Assembly (NCBI GenBank): GCA_963764685.1
Contig: CAVXTT010000023.1
Location: forward strand, 1-45,350
DNA: 45,350 nucleotides
Reading direction: 5' to 3'
Source: CAVXTT01 sp963764685
GTDB lineage: Bacteria > Bacteroidota > Ignavibacteria > Ignavibacteriales > Ignavibacteriaceae
The notes beneath the pieces are model-generated. The model saw nothing but the letters and a program-made list of their open reading frames with translations. It was not told the DNA's origin and searched no databases. Positions 18,431 through 27,126 of this stretch are shown here, piece by piece. Each line of letters begins with the position of its first letter. Positions within the stretch are counted from its first letter, which is position 1. The position numbers were made by a program, and so were the translations under genes.

Positions 18431-18616
18431 ATGGATAAGCTAAGAATAAAAGGCAGCTGGAATGAGCTGAAAGGTAAGCTGAAACAAAAATGGGGAAATT
18501 TAACCGATGATGATCTCACTTTTGAAGAAGGAAGAGAGGATGAATTATTGGGAAGAATTCAGCAAAAAACAGGTCGTTCCAGAGAAGAACTGATTGATTA
18601 TATAAATAATTTATAA
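18431..18616 (+). CDS. CsbD-family small stress protein
   Basis: A 61-residue acidic protein of the CsbD family: RIKGSWNELKGKLKQKWGNL then LTFEEGREDELLGRIQQKTG and REELIDYINNL. These small proteins are often induced by general stress; their biochemical role is unknown. A good ribosome site (GGAG) precedes the ATG, TATACT at 18385-18390 could be a -10 element, and a strong terminator follows directly. Confidence 0.85.
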   Translation: MDKLRIKGSWNELKGKLKQKWGNLTDDDLTFEEGREDELLGRIQQKTGRSREELIDYINNL

Positions 18617-18622
18617 GTTCAT

Positions 18623-18653
18623 AGCATACAGGCGAGACCTGTATGCTTTTTTA
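18623..18653 (+). terminator. Terminator after the CsbD-like gene
   Basis: AGCATACAGG (18623-18632) pairs perfectly with CCTGTATGCT (18638-18647) over a 5-base loop and is followed by TTTTTATTTTTT. This is a clean rho-independent terminator. Confidence 0.9.
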
Positions 18654-18669
18654 TTTTTTCGAGGGAACT

Positions 18670-19026
18670 ATGGTAGAGTTTGTAAAAATAGGTAATGGTA
18701 AAATTGTAGGTACAAGAGTATCCGCCCAAATAGATCCTCAGGACCTGGATGAAATTCAGGAAGTGGTATCAAAAAAAATAAATAAGTATAAAAGCATCAG
18801 CTGGTATTATGAAATGATTGATTTTGACGGGTGGGAAATAAATGCTTTCTGGAGAGATATTGTATTCAGTCTTATGAACACAGAGCATTTTAATAAAATA
18901 GCTTTCGTCGGTAAAGATACACCGCAGGATATAAGGACGGAGGTTGTCTCTGTTTTTACTCCGGCAAAGGTAAAATATTTTGACCTTTCCGAGAAAAAAG
19001 AAGCATTAGAATGGATATTAAATTAA
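18670..19026 (+). CDS. SpoIIAA-like (STAS-related) protein
   Basis: A 118-residue soluble protein resembling the SpoIIAA-like family (STAS fold): a mixed alpha/beta chain with SISWYYEMIDFDGWEINAFW, the HFNKIAFVGKDTPQDIRTEV strand-helix, and KVKYFDLSEKKEALEWI at the end. These proteins are of uncertain role, possibly lipid or membrane-linked sensing. I start it at the ATG at 18670 (GAGGGAACT upstream); the longer open frame from 18643 begins inside the terminator of the preceding gene. Confidence 0.7.
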   Translation: MVEFVKIGNGKIVGTRVSAQIDPQDLDEIQEVVSKKINKYKSISWYYEMIDFDGWEINAFWRDIVFSLMNTEHFNKIAFVGKDTPQDIRTEVVSVFTPAKVKYFDLSEKKEALEWILN

Positions 19027-19133
19027 TTGTGATACAGTCAACACTTTAGCTAAAAATATTTAGTTAAGTTTGAATCAGGTAAGACGAAGAAAGCTGATAG
19101 CGTAATAGTAGTTAAACCGCGTTTCCCCGTTTG

Positions 19134-19163
19134 GGGGGTGGCAAATGTCCATCCCCCTTTTTT
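19134..19163 (+). terminator. Terminator between convergent genes
   Basis: GGGGGTGG (19134-19141) pairs with CCATCCCCC (19149-19157) with one bulge, followed by six T and an AT-rich stretch. It ends the plus-strand unit just before the stop of the minus-strand receiver gene. Confidence 0.75.
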
Positions 19164-19175
19164 ATTTTAAAGGGT

Positions 19176-19553
19176 TTAATTAATAACCGGGATGTTACAG
19201 CAGTTACTGAGTGCCTGCTGCAGCTGCTCAAGTGAGAAAGGCTTGTTTATAAAATATGCCGGATTGGTTTTCATTGCCTCATCGTATGTTCCGGTATTTC
19301 GCTGACCGGATAAGAAAATATACGGTATCGGTACTTCCTGCCGTATTATTTTTACGGCTTCAATTCCGCTTATCTTTCCCTTAAGCTGAATATCAGTAAT
19401 AATAATATGAGGTTTTAATTCCATTGTACTTTTAATTAGGTCTTCACCGGTGCTGCATACTTTAATAACATCATATCCGAGCATCCGAAGCTGATTACGA
19501 ATGTCAAGTGCAATCAGATTTTCATCTTCACAAAGAATAATAGTTGTTTTCAA
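19176..19553 (-). CDS. Single-domain response regulator 1
   Basis: A 125-residue stand-alone receiver domain without an output domain. It has the acidic pair (ILCEDE, E9/D10), the phosphorylation site D54 in IITDIQL, S82 in IFLSGQ in place of Thr, and K104 in NKPFS. The IALDIRNQLRMLGYDV start is the style usually paired with HisKA_2/HWE kinases. It is a close sister of the next receiver upstream (shared D-I-x-L-x-G-x-x-S-G-I and LSGQ-N-T motifs). It is last in a run LMW-PTP, kinase, REC3, REC2, REC1 on this strand. No kinase is adjacent; a candidate partner is at 37724-40366. Confidence 0.88.
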   Translation of the reverse strand: MKTTIILCEDENLIALDIRNQLRMLGYDVIKVCSTGEDLIKSTMELKPHIIITDIQLKGKISGIEAVKIIRQEVPIPYIFLSGQRNTGTYDEAMKTNPAYFINKPFSLEQLQQALSNCCNIPVIN

Positions 19554-19658
19554 TTTATCCAGATCAACGGTTAAAAATATTTATAATATCGGCGCTTTCA
19601 TTTGTATGAATTCAAATAATGTGCCGTGGAGCTAAGGCATAGTCTTTATCATAAAATG

Positions 19659-20060
19659 TTAAGGATTGGTCAATATCCATTCCCTCATGTGTCTCCCGCA
19701 ACACCTATCCATTGCACTTTTTAACTGATAAGTTGAGAAAGGTTTACCGATAAAATCGCACGGTTCAGTTTTTAATGCCTCCTCATATGTACTGGTATTC
19801 TGCTGACCCGATAAGTATATAAAAGGAATTTTTAGTTTTTTTCTAATTTCTTTTATTGCATCTATCCCTGAAAGCTCTCCCTCCAATTTGATATCGGTCA
19901 CAATAATATCCGGCATAGTCAGGAATGCCTGATCAATGAGCTCCCTTGCGTTTTTACAAATCCCTGAAATGGAATACCCTAATTTCTTTAGCTGAAATTT
20001 TAAATCGAGGGCAATTATAACCTCATCCTCACATAGTAACACTGACGGCCCAGAATTCAT
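19659..20060 (-). CDS. Single-domain response regulator 2
   Basis: A 133-residue stand-alone receiver: acidic pair in LLCEDE, D56 in IVTDIKL, S84 in IYLSGQQNTSTYEEA, K106 in GKPFS. It resembles the downstream receiver along its whole length, so the two derive from duplication. It has a short extra C-terminal tail (HMREWILTNP). The receiver type suits phosphorelay from a HisKA_2 kinase. The absence of an output domain suggests a phosphate shuttle or protein-protein role. Confidence 0.88.
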   Translation of the reverse strand: MNSGPSVLLCEDEVIIALDLKFQLKKLGYSISGICKNARELIDQAFLTMPDIIVTDIKLEGELSGIDAIKEIRKKLKIPFIYLSGQQNTSTYEEALKTEPCDFIGKPFSTYQLKSAMDRCCGRHMREWILTNP

Positions 20061-20135
20061 TAAGACCCTGATTATTAATTCAGATAAGTTAAACTAGTTA
20101 CGGGTTAGCGGTTGTGAGTAAAAGCAGAGTGAAGA

Positions 20136-20525
20136 TCACTTATCCCGGTGGGAAACCTCTGTTTTAAGAACTTTTTCAATTATACTTAGCAGTTCGTCAC
20201 GTTCAAAAGGTTTTGCAATATATTCATTAAATCCCAGGCTTAAAAGATTATTGCGGTCTTTTGCCATAGCGTATGCAGTAACCGCCACTATGGGTATATC
20301 CCTGTATGCTTCAATTTCCCTTATCTTTCTTAATGCATCAATACCGCTGTCAGTTTGTCCAAGATTAATATCCATCAGAATAATGTCAAATTTTGTCTTT
20401 GATACAGCCTCAAGCACAGAAGCAGTATTAAAAGCTGAATCTACTTTATAATCTTGCTTAAGCATAAGCTCCAGTAAAAATCTTGCGGAACTTTCATCAT
20501 CTACAACTAAAATTTTCTTTTTCAT
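20136..20525 (-). CDS. Single-domain response regulator 3
   Basis: A 129-residue stand-alone receiver of a different type from the two downstream ones. It starts KKKILVVDDESSARFLLELM, has D52 in ILMDINL, T83 in VAVTAYAM and K105 in IAKPFER, all canonical. It is the CheY-like form often seen with hybrid kinases. It starts 4 bases after the fructosamine-kinase-like gene, so it is likely on the same transcript. Confidence 0.9.
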   Translation of the reverse strand: MKKKILVVDDESSARFLLELMLKQDYKVDSAFNTASVLEAVSKTKFDIILMDINLGQTDSGIDALRKIREIEAYRDIPIVAVTAYAMAKDRNNLLSLGFNEYIAKPFERDELLSIIEKVLKTEVSHRDK

Positions 20526-20529
20526 ATAT

Positions 20530-21399
20530 CTATTTATAAGACTGTGCCAGGGCTAGTGTCAGCCCATAATAAACTTTACCGAATAGGTTTAAGTGATTTA
20601 ACGCATGGTAAAGTTTGTAAATATTCTCCCTCTCATTGTATCCCTGTGCAAATGGAAAGTTTTCATTATAACTATTGTAAAATTCTTCCGGAAAACCGCC
20701 GAATAATTTTGTCATTGCCAGGTCAGCTTCCCGGTGGCCGTAATAAACTGCCGGGTCTATCAGACAAACAGAACCTGAATCATCAGTAATAAAATTTCCG
20801 CTCCACAGGTCACCATGAAGAAGTGTAGGAGGTTCCTCACTTCCGTTAAGAATATCTACAATTTTATTTTCAAGATACGAGATTCTTTTTCGTAAATCAG
20901 ATGTAATGTATCCCAGTTGCTCCGCTAATTTATATTGGAACAAGATTCTTTTATCAAGATAAAATTCTGCCCAGGACGTTTTTTCTTTTCCTTCGGCAAT
21001 ATTCACCTGCCGTGTTGAACCAATATAATTATCTTCATAAAATCCATAAGTGTCTGCATTCGTTCTGTGCAGCATTGAAAATTGTAAACCAAAGTCAGAA
21101 AAAAAATGTTTCTTTCGCGGAGCAGGTTTTATTCTTTCTAAAAGAATAAAATTTTTACCGGCATAAATTACTGCTGGTACTCTGATTGTCTTGGAAGCAG
21201 CGATTTCTTTCAATCCATTTGATTCCTTAATGAACATATCATTATCAGCATCAGGATTGAATTTAAGAAAGTATTCCAGGGTCTTATTTACTATAATTTC
21301 AAAGGTTTGGCTTATACATCCGCCCGTTACAGAACGTATGCCGGTAATTTTACCTCCGGAAATTTCTTCAATTTTATTTTTTATTGATGCCGGTATCAT
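20530..21399 (-). CDS. Fructosamine/ketosamine-3-kinase family protein
   Basis: Kinase-like-fold enzyme that phosphorylates sugar-derived ketoamines on proteins, allowing their release. From the ATG at 21397-21399 the product is 289 residues. It shows VTGGCISQTFEI (the nucleotide loop), YFLKFNPDADNDMFIKES with the ATP-binding Lys, LHGDLWSGNF with the catalytic Asp, and LIDPAVYYGHREADLAM with the metal-binding Asp. Many bacterial members act on ribulosamines or erythrulosamines rather than fructosamines. It overlaps the LMW phosphatase gene by about 26 bases. A longer start at 21432 would overlap more and lacks homology. Confidence 0.85.
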   Translation of the reverse strand: MIPASIKNKIEEISGGKITGIRSVTGGCISQTFEIIVNKTLEYFLKFNPDADNDMFIKESNGLKEIAASKTIRVPAVIYAGKNFILLERIKPAPRKKHFFSDFGLQFSMLHRTNADTYGFYEDNYIGSTRQVNIAEGKEKTSWAEFYLDKRILFQYKLAEQLGYITSDLRKRISYLENKIVDILNGSEEPPTLLHGDLWSGNFITDDSGSVCLIDPAVYYGHREADLAMTKLFGGFPEEFYNSYNENFPFAQGYNERENIYKLYHALNHLNLFGKVYYGLTLALAQSYK

Positions 21400-21868
21400 T
21401 TTGTATATTTTCCAATAAACCAATACAGGCATCTTCGAGAATTGTAATTACCAGGTCAAAAGCCTTCTCGTTCCCATAATATGGATCCGGAACTTCTGAT
21501 GCCTTAACGGTTGTACAGAAATCGGTTATTAAATGAATCTTATGCCTATACTTTCTGTGGATATCCATTGCAGATAAATTATTAAAATTTTCTGCATCCA
21601 TAGCGATGATATAGTCGAATTTTTCATAATCCTTATGGGGCTCAAATTTTCGTGCTAAACTTTGAAGATCGTAGCCTCTTAGAGCAGCTTGTTTTATCAT
21701 TCGTTTATCCGGTTTTTCCCCAATATGATATGCCGAGGTTCCGGCAGAATCTATGTTAATTACTCCCTCAAGTCCTTCGGCTTCTACTTTTGATTTAAAA
21801 ATACCTTCGGCGGCCGGTGACCTGCAGATATTACCAAGGCATACGAAAATAACGTTTACTGACTGCAT
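21374..21868 (-). CDS. Low-molecular-weight protein-tyrosine-phosphatase family
   Basis: A 164-residue phosphatase with the CX5R catalytic loop VCLGNICRS (C10, R16) at the N-terminus and the general acid in VPDPYYG near residue 127; both are intact. Such enzymes remove phosphate from tyrosines, and some homologues act on ribulosamine 5-phosphates. The overlap with a fructosamine-kinase-like gene suggests a protein-repair pair: the phosphatase would remove the 5-phosphate and the kinase would then phosphorylate O-3. Arsenate reductase is less likely from the motif set. Confidence 0.88.
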   Translation of the reverse strand: MQSVNVIFVCLGNICRSPAAEGIFKSKVEAEGLEGVINIDSAGTSAYHIGEKPDKRMIKQAALRGYDLQSLARKFEPHKDYEKFDYIIAMDAENFNNLSAMDIHRKYRHKIHLITDFCTTVKASEVPDPYYGNEKAFDLVITILEDACIGLLENIQNDTGINKK

Positions 21869-22180
21869 AACTCAGAAATTTCCAATCCAATTTATATATG
21901 ATACGGAATTATCTAATTCTTTAATGAAATTAGCTATGAGTTCGGATTTAATGGCATTTATTAGAGAAAATCTTGTATTTTCTTATCCAAAGTTTATAAT
22001 TTCTCATTATTCATTTCAAGGATATCCAAAATAACCGTTAAGAGGGAAAATTAAAATGAAGATTATGATTAAATTAACCTATTCCTTTTACGGACGAATT
22101 CATTTTTAGCCTGCCGATAATATAGACTTGATAAAAGGCGCGTCCGGGCATAGATTTTATCTGAAAAAATCGAAAATTGT
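21869..22180. other. Divergent intergenic region
   Basis: This spacer separates the minus-strand phosphatase gene from the plus-strand giant outer-membrane gene and must carry promoters for both. A plus-strand frame runs through part of it but reads as the shadow of the phosphatase start followed by AT-rich spacer. I see no RNA gene or repeat. Confidence 0.4.
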
Positions 22181-25100
22181 TTGAAAATCTCACAGATTTA
22201 TTTATACCTGCTGCTGTTTCTCATAATTGCACAAAATACAGGATTTGCACAGACTGATTATCATTCAATAACTGTTACTGATTCGATCCCCATAAATCTT
22301 CAGAATGAGTACAATATTTCCCGGGTATGGATTATGCCTTTTACGGAGACAATTGTACTGCGGGGATCGGTATTAAAAAAAGGGGATTACAATTTTAATT
22401 ATGAACTCGGATCATTTACACTTTCTGATTCTCTACCGTATTCTTTATTCGACACCCTTGTTGTAAGGTATAATGCTGTCAATATTTCACTTCTTAAAGA
22501 GTATAAAAGAAGAGATCTTGTTAAAATTTATGATGTGGAAACCGGAGATACAGTTAATGTAAGTCAGTCCCTGTCCTCCGCTTTTACCGGAGAATCAATT
22601 TTCGGCAGCAACATGGAAAAAAGCGGTACACTTGATCAGAGGATTTACGGTAGGCACCACAAAAGATTTTACTTTAAACAGCGGTTTACGACTTCAGCTT
22701 TCCGGAAGACTCGCAGAAGATCTTGAAGTTGTTGCTGCAATAACAGATGAGAATACTCCTATACAGCCGGAGGGAAATACAGAGAGACTTGAGGAACTTG
22801 ATAAGGTATTTATTCAGGTAAAGCATCCAAATGCGATCGGTACTTTTGGTGATTATCAGCTTCAGAGAAAGCAGGGGGAGTTCGGAGTTATTGATAGAAA
22901 ACTCCAGGGACTGCTCGGCGAATTCAGGTACGAAGATTATGATGCATATGTATCTGTTGCGGGCTCAAAAGGTAAATTTCATTCTTTGTTTTTTTACGGG
23001 AGCGATGGTGTGCAGGGACCTTACAGGTTAACCGGAATAAATAATGAAAGGGATATAATAGTTATTGCCGGAACTGAAAAGGTATTTATAGACGGAATTG
23101 AAATGAGAAGGGGAGAAGCAAATGATTATGTTATTGAATATTCAAATGCCCAGATATTCTTCACTCCACAGAGATTGATTACTTCTGCTTCGAGAATAAA
23201 TGTGGATTTTGAATATACCGACAGAAGATTTTCAAGGAACTTTTTTGCCGGCGGTACAGGCGCTAAATTCTTTGATAACAAACTGGGACTTAGAGTGCAG
23301 TATTTACGGGAAGGGGATGATCAGGATGCTCCTATTGATATATCATTAACGGAAAGTGATAAAGAGATTCTTCAAAATGCAGGAGATGACAGAAATAGTG
23401 CTGTTAAAAGCGGGGTTTCACTTGCTCCCCCTGATTCATCAGGAAATCCCAAAGGCATTTACAGGGAACTGGATACACTGATTAATGGCCAAAATTATAA
23501 AGTTTATATTTATGATCCCGGAAATCCTGCCTCAATTTACAATGTTAGTTTCAGTGTTGTCAGTGCGGGTAAAGGAGATTATGTAAGAGAAAGCTTTGGT
23601 GTGTTCAGGTTCATTGGAATCGGACAGGGTATATATATGCCATTTATTTTCCTCCCTATGCCTGAACAGAAACAAGTCGGTAATGTAGTTCTCGATCTTG
23701 CACCTTATGAAGATATATCTCTGAGTCTTGAAATGGCAGGAAGTTTATGGGATAAGAACAGATTATCTTCTCTGTCGGAATCCGATAACGGGGGTTATGC
23801 AAGAAATGTTTTTCTTGCTGTTAAACCCGTTCATATTGAGTTCGGAAATATTAATTTCGGACGTGCAGGTATAACATATAAGGATAGATTTCTGGATCAG
23901 CGCTTCACGACTGCCGACCGTATAAACGAAGTAGAATTCAACAGAAATTATAATATAATTACTTCTGCGGAACAGCAATCGGAACAGTTGCGGGAAATTG
24001 GACTAAACCTTTTACCGATCGAACAGATTAAATTAAGTTCAACCTACGGTTATCTGAAAAGAGGGGATGACTTTAAATCCAAGAGAAGCAATAGTCTGTT
24101 TCAATTTACTGATAATTCGACTTACCTGTTTAATTATAATTTCGATTATGTTGAAGCAAAGAACCTGTCACTTAAATCAAAATGGGGCAGACATAAAGGG
24201 GGTGCTTTCTATAAATTGTGGATATTCAAACCGGGTATAGATTTTTTAGCTGAAAATAAATTAGACAGGAGAAATAATCAGGATTCGCTTGTTGCCGGCA
24301 GTTTGAAATATAACGAGTATATCCCTCAGATCGCACTGCTTGATATCGAAGGATTGAAATTCGATGTGAAATATTCTTTCAGGGATGATCATTTTCCTAT
24401 TAATGGAGTGATGATCAAAGAGTCAGATTCGCGAACTCAGTTTTACGAACTTGAATATTCAGGTATTAAGGAGGTTTCTACTACTTTAAATCTTACATTT
24501 AGAAATAAAAAGTATACAGAGGAGCTTAAGAAATTAGGGTACCTTAATAACGAAACAGTTCTGATGAGGTCGCAAACAAGACTTAGTCTTTGGGAACCGC
24601 TTGACTGGGATCTTTATTATGAAGTTTCTACCCAAAGATCTGCTAAACTCGAGAAAGTGTTTGTAAGAGTTGAACAGGGAACAGGCAATTATAAATATCT
24701 CGGAGATCTTAATAATAACGGTATTGCAGATGAATTTGAGTTTGAATATACCCTGTATGAAGGGGATTACATTCAGGTGCTGCTTCCCACTGAAACATTG
24801 TATCCTGTTATAGACCTGAAAGCAAGCACAAGATGGAAATTGACGCTTGATAAATTAATAAAACCGACAGGCTTTGCATCTTTTCTGAGACCTATCTCCA
24901 CAGAAACTTATTTAAGAGTTGAAGAGAACAGCAGGGAGGAAAATTATAAAAATATATATCTCTTAAGATTTTCCAGTTTTCTGAACCCTTTAACAACCAT
25001 CAGGGGATACAATTTAATTCAGCAGGATATATTTGCATTCGAGAATAGTCAGGAGTTCTCTGTTCGTTTAAGATATTCTCAGAAGAAAAGCCTTAATCAA

Positions 25101-25649
25101 TACAGCGGGGGAATAGAGAATGGATATTTGAGAGAACGGAGTTTAAGATTAAGGTTTAAGATGATCGAGGAGGTAAGCAACCAGACCGATATAGTTTTTA
25201 CAGATGACAATATAGATGCTTCAGAAATATCAAACCGGCGCAGAAAAATTACAGGAAGCAATGCAGCAACGGAGTTTTCCTACAGACCTGAACGGAATAT
25301 AGAGGTTGTCTTCAGGCTTAAGGTCGGCAGAAGTGAAGATACATATCCTGCAAATCCTACGGTTATAGATCTTAATTCTGAGCTGATAAGATTTAACCTT
25401 GCCTTTGCGGGTACCGGAAGACTGCGTGTTGAGGCAGAAAGAGTTGAACTTAATACAAATACTTTAGAAAATTTCCTGCCATTTGAGCTTACAGCCGGAA
25501 ATAACATTGGGAAGAATTATTTCGGAAGGTTAAATTTCGATTACCGAATTATGGCAAATCTGCAATCAACTATAAGTTATGACGGCCGGTGGCCGGGTTT
25601 GGGAAGAGTAATTCATACAGCCCGTGCTGAGGTTCGTGCATTCTTTTAA
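22181..25649 (+). CDS. Giant outer-membrane beta-barrel-like protein, one frame break
   Basis: A roughly 1155-residue exported protein. The signal peptide is at residues 1-24 (YLYLLLFLIIAQNTGFAQ). An N-terminal 120-residue domain precedes SGTL-IRGFTVGTTKDFTLNSGL. The frame breaks at 22634: dropping G after CTT joins the two parts. A conserved core follows (LRLQLSGRLAEDLEVVAAIT, DENTPIQPEGNTERLEELDKV, GDYQLQ, GVQGPYRLTG). The last 700 residues are alternating strands ending in a phenylalanine (ARAEVRAFF), as in outer-membrane barrels. Proteins with this core are widespread in Bacteroidetes, Chlorobi and Gemmatimonadetes genomes, but I know of no established function. The Nudix gene follows 8 bases later. 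Confidence 0.75.
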
Positions 25650-25657
25650 TAATAAAT

Positions 25658-26125
25658 ATGAAAATAATATCAAATCTTGTTGAGGTTCATCTTTTCAGGG
25701 AAAAAGACGGCAGCATTGAATTTCTCCTTTTGAAGAGGAGCGAAAAGGAAATATATCCCGGGCTGTGGCAGATGGTGTCGGGCAATGTTGAGGAGGGGGA
25801 AATGTCGTACCAGGCTGCACTAAGAGAAATAAAGGAAGAGACAGGGTTGGATCCTGAAAAATTTTGGATAGTTCCGAATGTTAATCAATTCTATTCACCC
25901 GAAAATGATAGCATAAACCTTCTGCCTGTCTTTGCTGCATTAATAAAGGGGGAACAAACTGTTAGAATTTGTGAAGAGCATTGTGACTGGGGCTGGTATA
26001 CTCCCATTGAAACAAAGAAGTTACTCACCTGGGATGGACAACGCAGATCAGTTGATATTATTGTGGACTATTTCACACAACAGCGTTCAGTTCTGAATCT
26101 TCTGGAATTAAAAATACCTCAATAG
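25658..26125 (+). CDS. Nudix hydrolase
   Basis: A 155-residue pyrophosphohydrolase of nucleoside-diphosphate-linked substrates. The Nudix box GNVEEGEMSYQAALREIKEE plus TGL (about residues 44-66) matches GX5EX7REUXEEXGU completely. VHLFREKDGSIEFLLLKRS at the start and WDGQRRSVDIIVDY at the end suggest a dATP/dihydroneopterin-triphosphate-like pyrophosphatase, but substrate is uncertain. It starts 8 bases after the giant outer-membrane gene. Confidence 0.88.
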   Translation: MKIISNLVEVHLFREKDGSIEFLLLKRSEKEIYPGLWQMVSGNVEEGEMSYQAALREIKEETGLDPEKFWIVPNVNQFYSPENDSINLLPVFAALIKGEQTVRICEEHCDWGWYTPIETKKLLTWDGQRRSVDIIVDYFTQQRSVLNLLELKIPQ

Positions 26126-26176
26126 AGCCAACTCAATCAGCATTGCCCTAAAATTGATCAGAGTGCAATTCTGAAT

Positions 26177-26207
26177 CCAATTATCAATTATTCAGTTCAA
26201 TAATTGG
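26177..26207 (+). terminator. Weak hairpin after the Nudix gene
   Basis: CCAATTAT (26177-26184) pairs perfectly with ATAATTGG (26200-26207) over a 15-base loop. It is AT-rich and lacks a T-run, so a terminator role is doubtful. Confidence 0.25.
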
Positions 26208-26336
26208 AAAAGTCTTATAGAATTGTGACTGATGACTGATTCGACCTCATAAAATTATTTACATTAATAGCCATCCCTTTTTCATTTCATCTGGTATAGT
26301 AATTGACAAAATATATCAGAGAAGAGAGATGTATTT

Positions 26337-27071
26337 ATGAATGAATTAAATTTAGAAATGTTTATTTCTCCGGATCTGGATCTGGAGATAAATCAGTATA
26401 AGATATTAAATGGTCTTAAAGAATATGGAAACTTGTTCAACAGGAAAAAAATTTATCCTGCGCTGGATGAGCTTATCAACCTCCATATTTCACTTGAACA
26501 GCTGATGCGGCAGAAGAACCAGATGACAGGTTCTTTCCCCAAGCAGATACAGGAATATGATATAAAGAATAAAGCCATCAAATATGAGATACTTGAAAAA
26601 ATAAAACCCAACATCGAAATGTTCTTTAATATGGTAAACTGGGCGCTGCCGAAAATTAAAGATATTATAGATGAAGGGATCATTTTATATGAATTTGTTG
26701 AAAGGGAATATAAGATAGAGGAGATTGGAATTCTGCCCTTGTATAAAGAAGAGGGATATTTCTTATTGCCCGATGTGAAGGAATCTGTGCTTCAGGTATT
26801 CAGATTCGAGAGCAGCATTTTCAATTCGCATAAAGAAAAAATGAGATCTCTGAAAACAAGTTTCGTTAAATCTATTGAACTCGACAAGGGATACAGAGCA
26901 CCCGAACTGGTAAAGCTCGATTTGATAAGACAATATAAAGATATGCCGAATCCGGCAACTTTCCTTTGCAGCTCTGAACTTGATTTTCCATTCCAGGAAA
27001 CAATGTTCCCGGTTGCAAAAAGAAAATTAATGGCTCATTTGAAAATGCTGAAGGATAAAATAACGGTATAA
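26337..27071 (+). CDS. Conserved-looking protein of unknown function
   Basis: A 244-residue soluble protein that I do not recognise. The N-terminal 105 residues are helical and charged, with a likely coiled-coil stretch (LISLEQLMRQKNQ region and EYDIKNKAIKYEILEKIKP). A central WALPKIKDIIDEGIILYEFV helix follows, then a mixed region with IGILPLYKEEGYFLLPD. The C-terminal part has ELDFPFQETMFPVAKRKLM. There is no signal peptide, no membrane segment and no catalytic motif. A purine-rich ribosome site precedes the ATG, and a strong terminator follows, so it forms its own unit. Confidence 0.7.
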   Translation: MNELNLEMFISPDLDLEINQYKILNGLKEYGNLFNRKKIYPALDELINLHISLEQLMRQKNQMTGSFPKQIQEYDIKNKAIKYEILEKIKPNIEMFFNMVNWALPKIKDIIDEGIILYEFVEREYKIEEIGILPLYKEEGYFLLPDVKESVLQVFRFESSIFNSHKEKMRSLKTSFVKSIELDKGYRAPELVKLDLIRQYKDMPNPATFLCSSELDFPFQETMFPVAKRKLMAHLKMLKDKITV

Positions 27072-27092
27072 CCGGTATTTTATTTTAGTAGC

Positions 27093-27124
27093 AAAACCTG
27101 CAGATTGACCTGCAGGTTTTTTTA
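27093..27124. terminator. Bidirectional terminator between convergent genes
   Basis: AAAACCTGCAG (27093-27103) pairs with CTGCAGGTTTT (27110-27120) over 6 bases, with eight T on the plus side. On the minus strand the same stem is followed by TTTTGC. It can serve both the unknown gene and ctp, which converge here. Confidence 0.85.
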
Positions 27125-27126
27125 TA

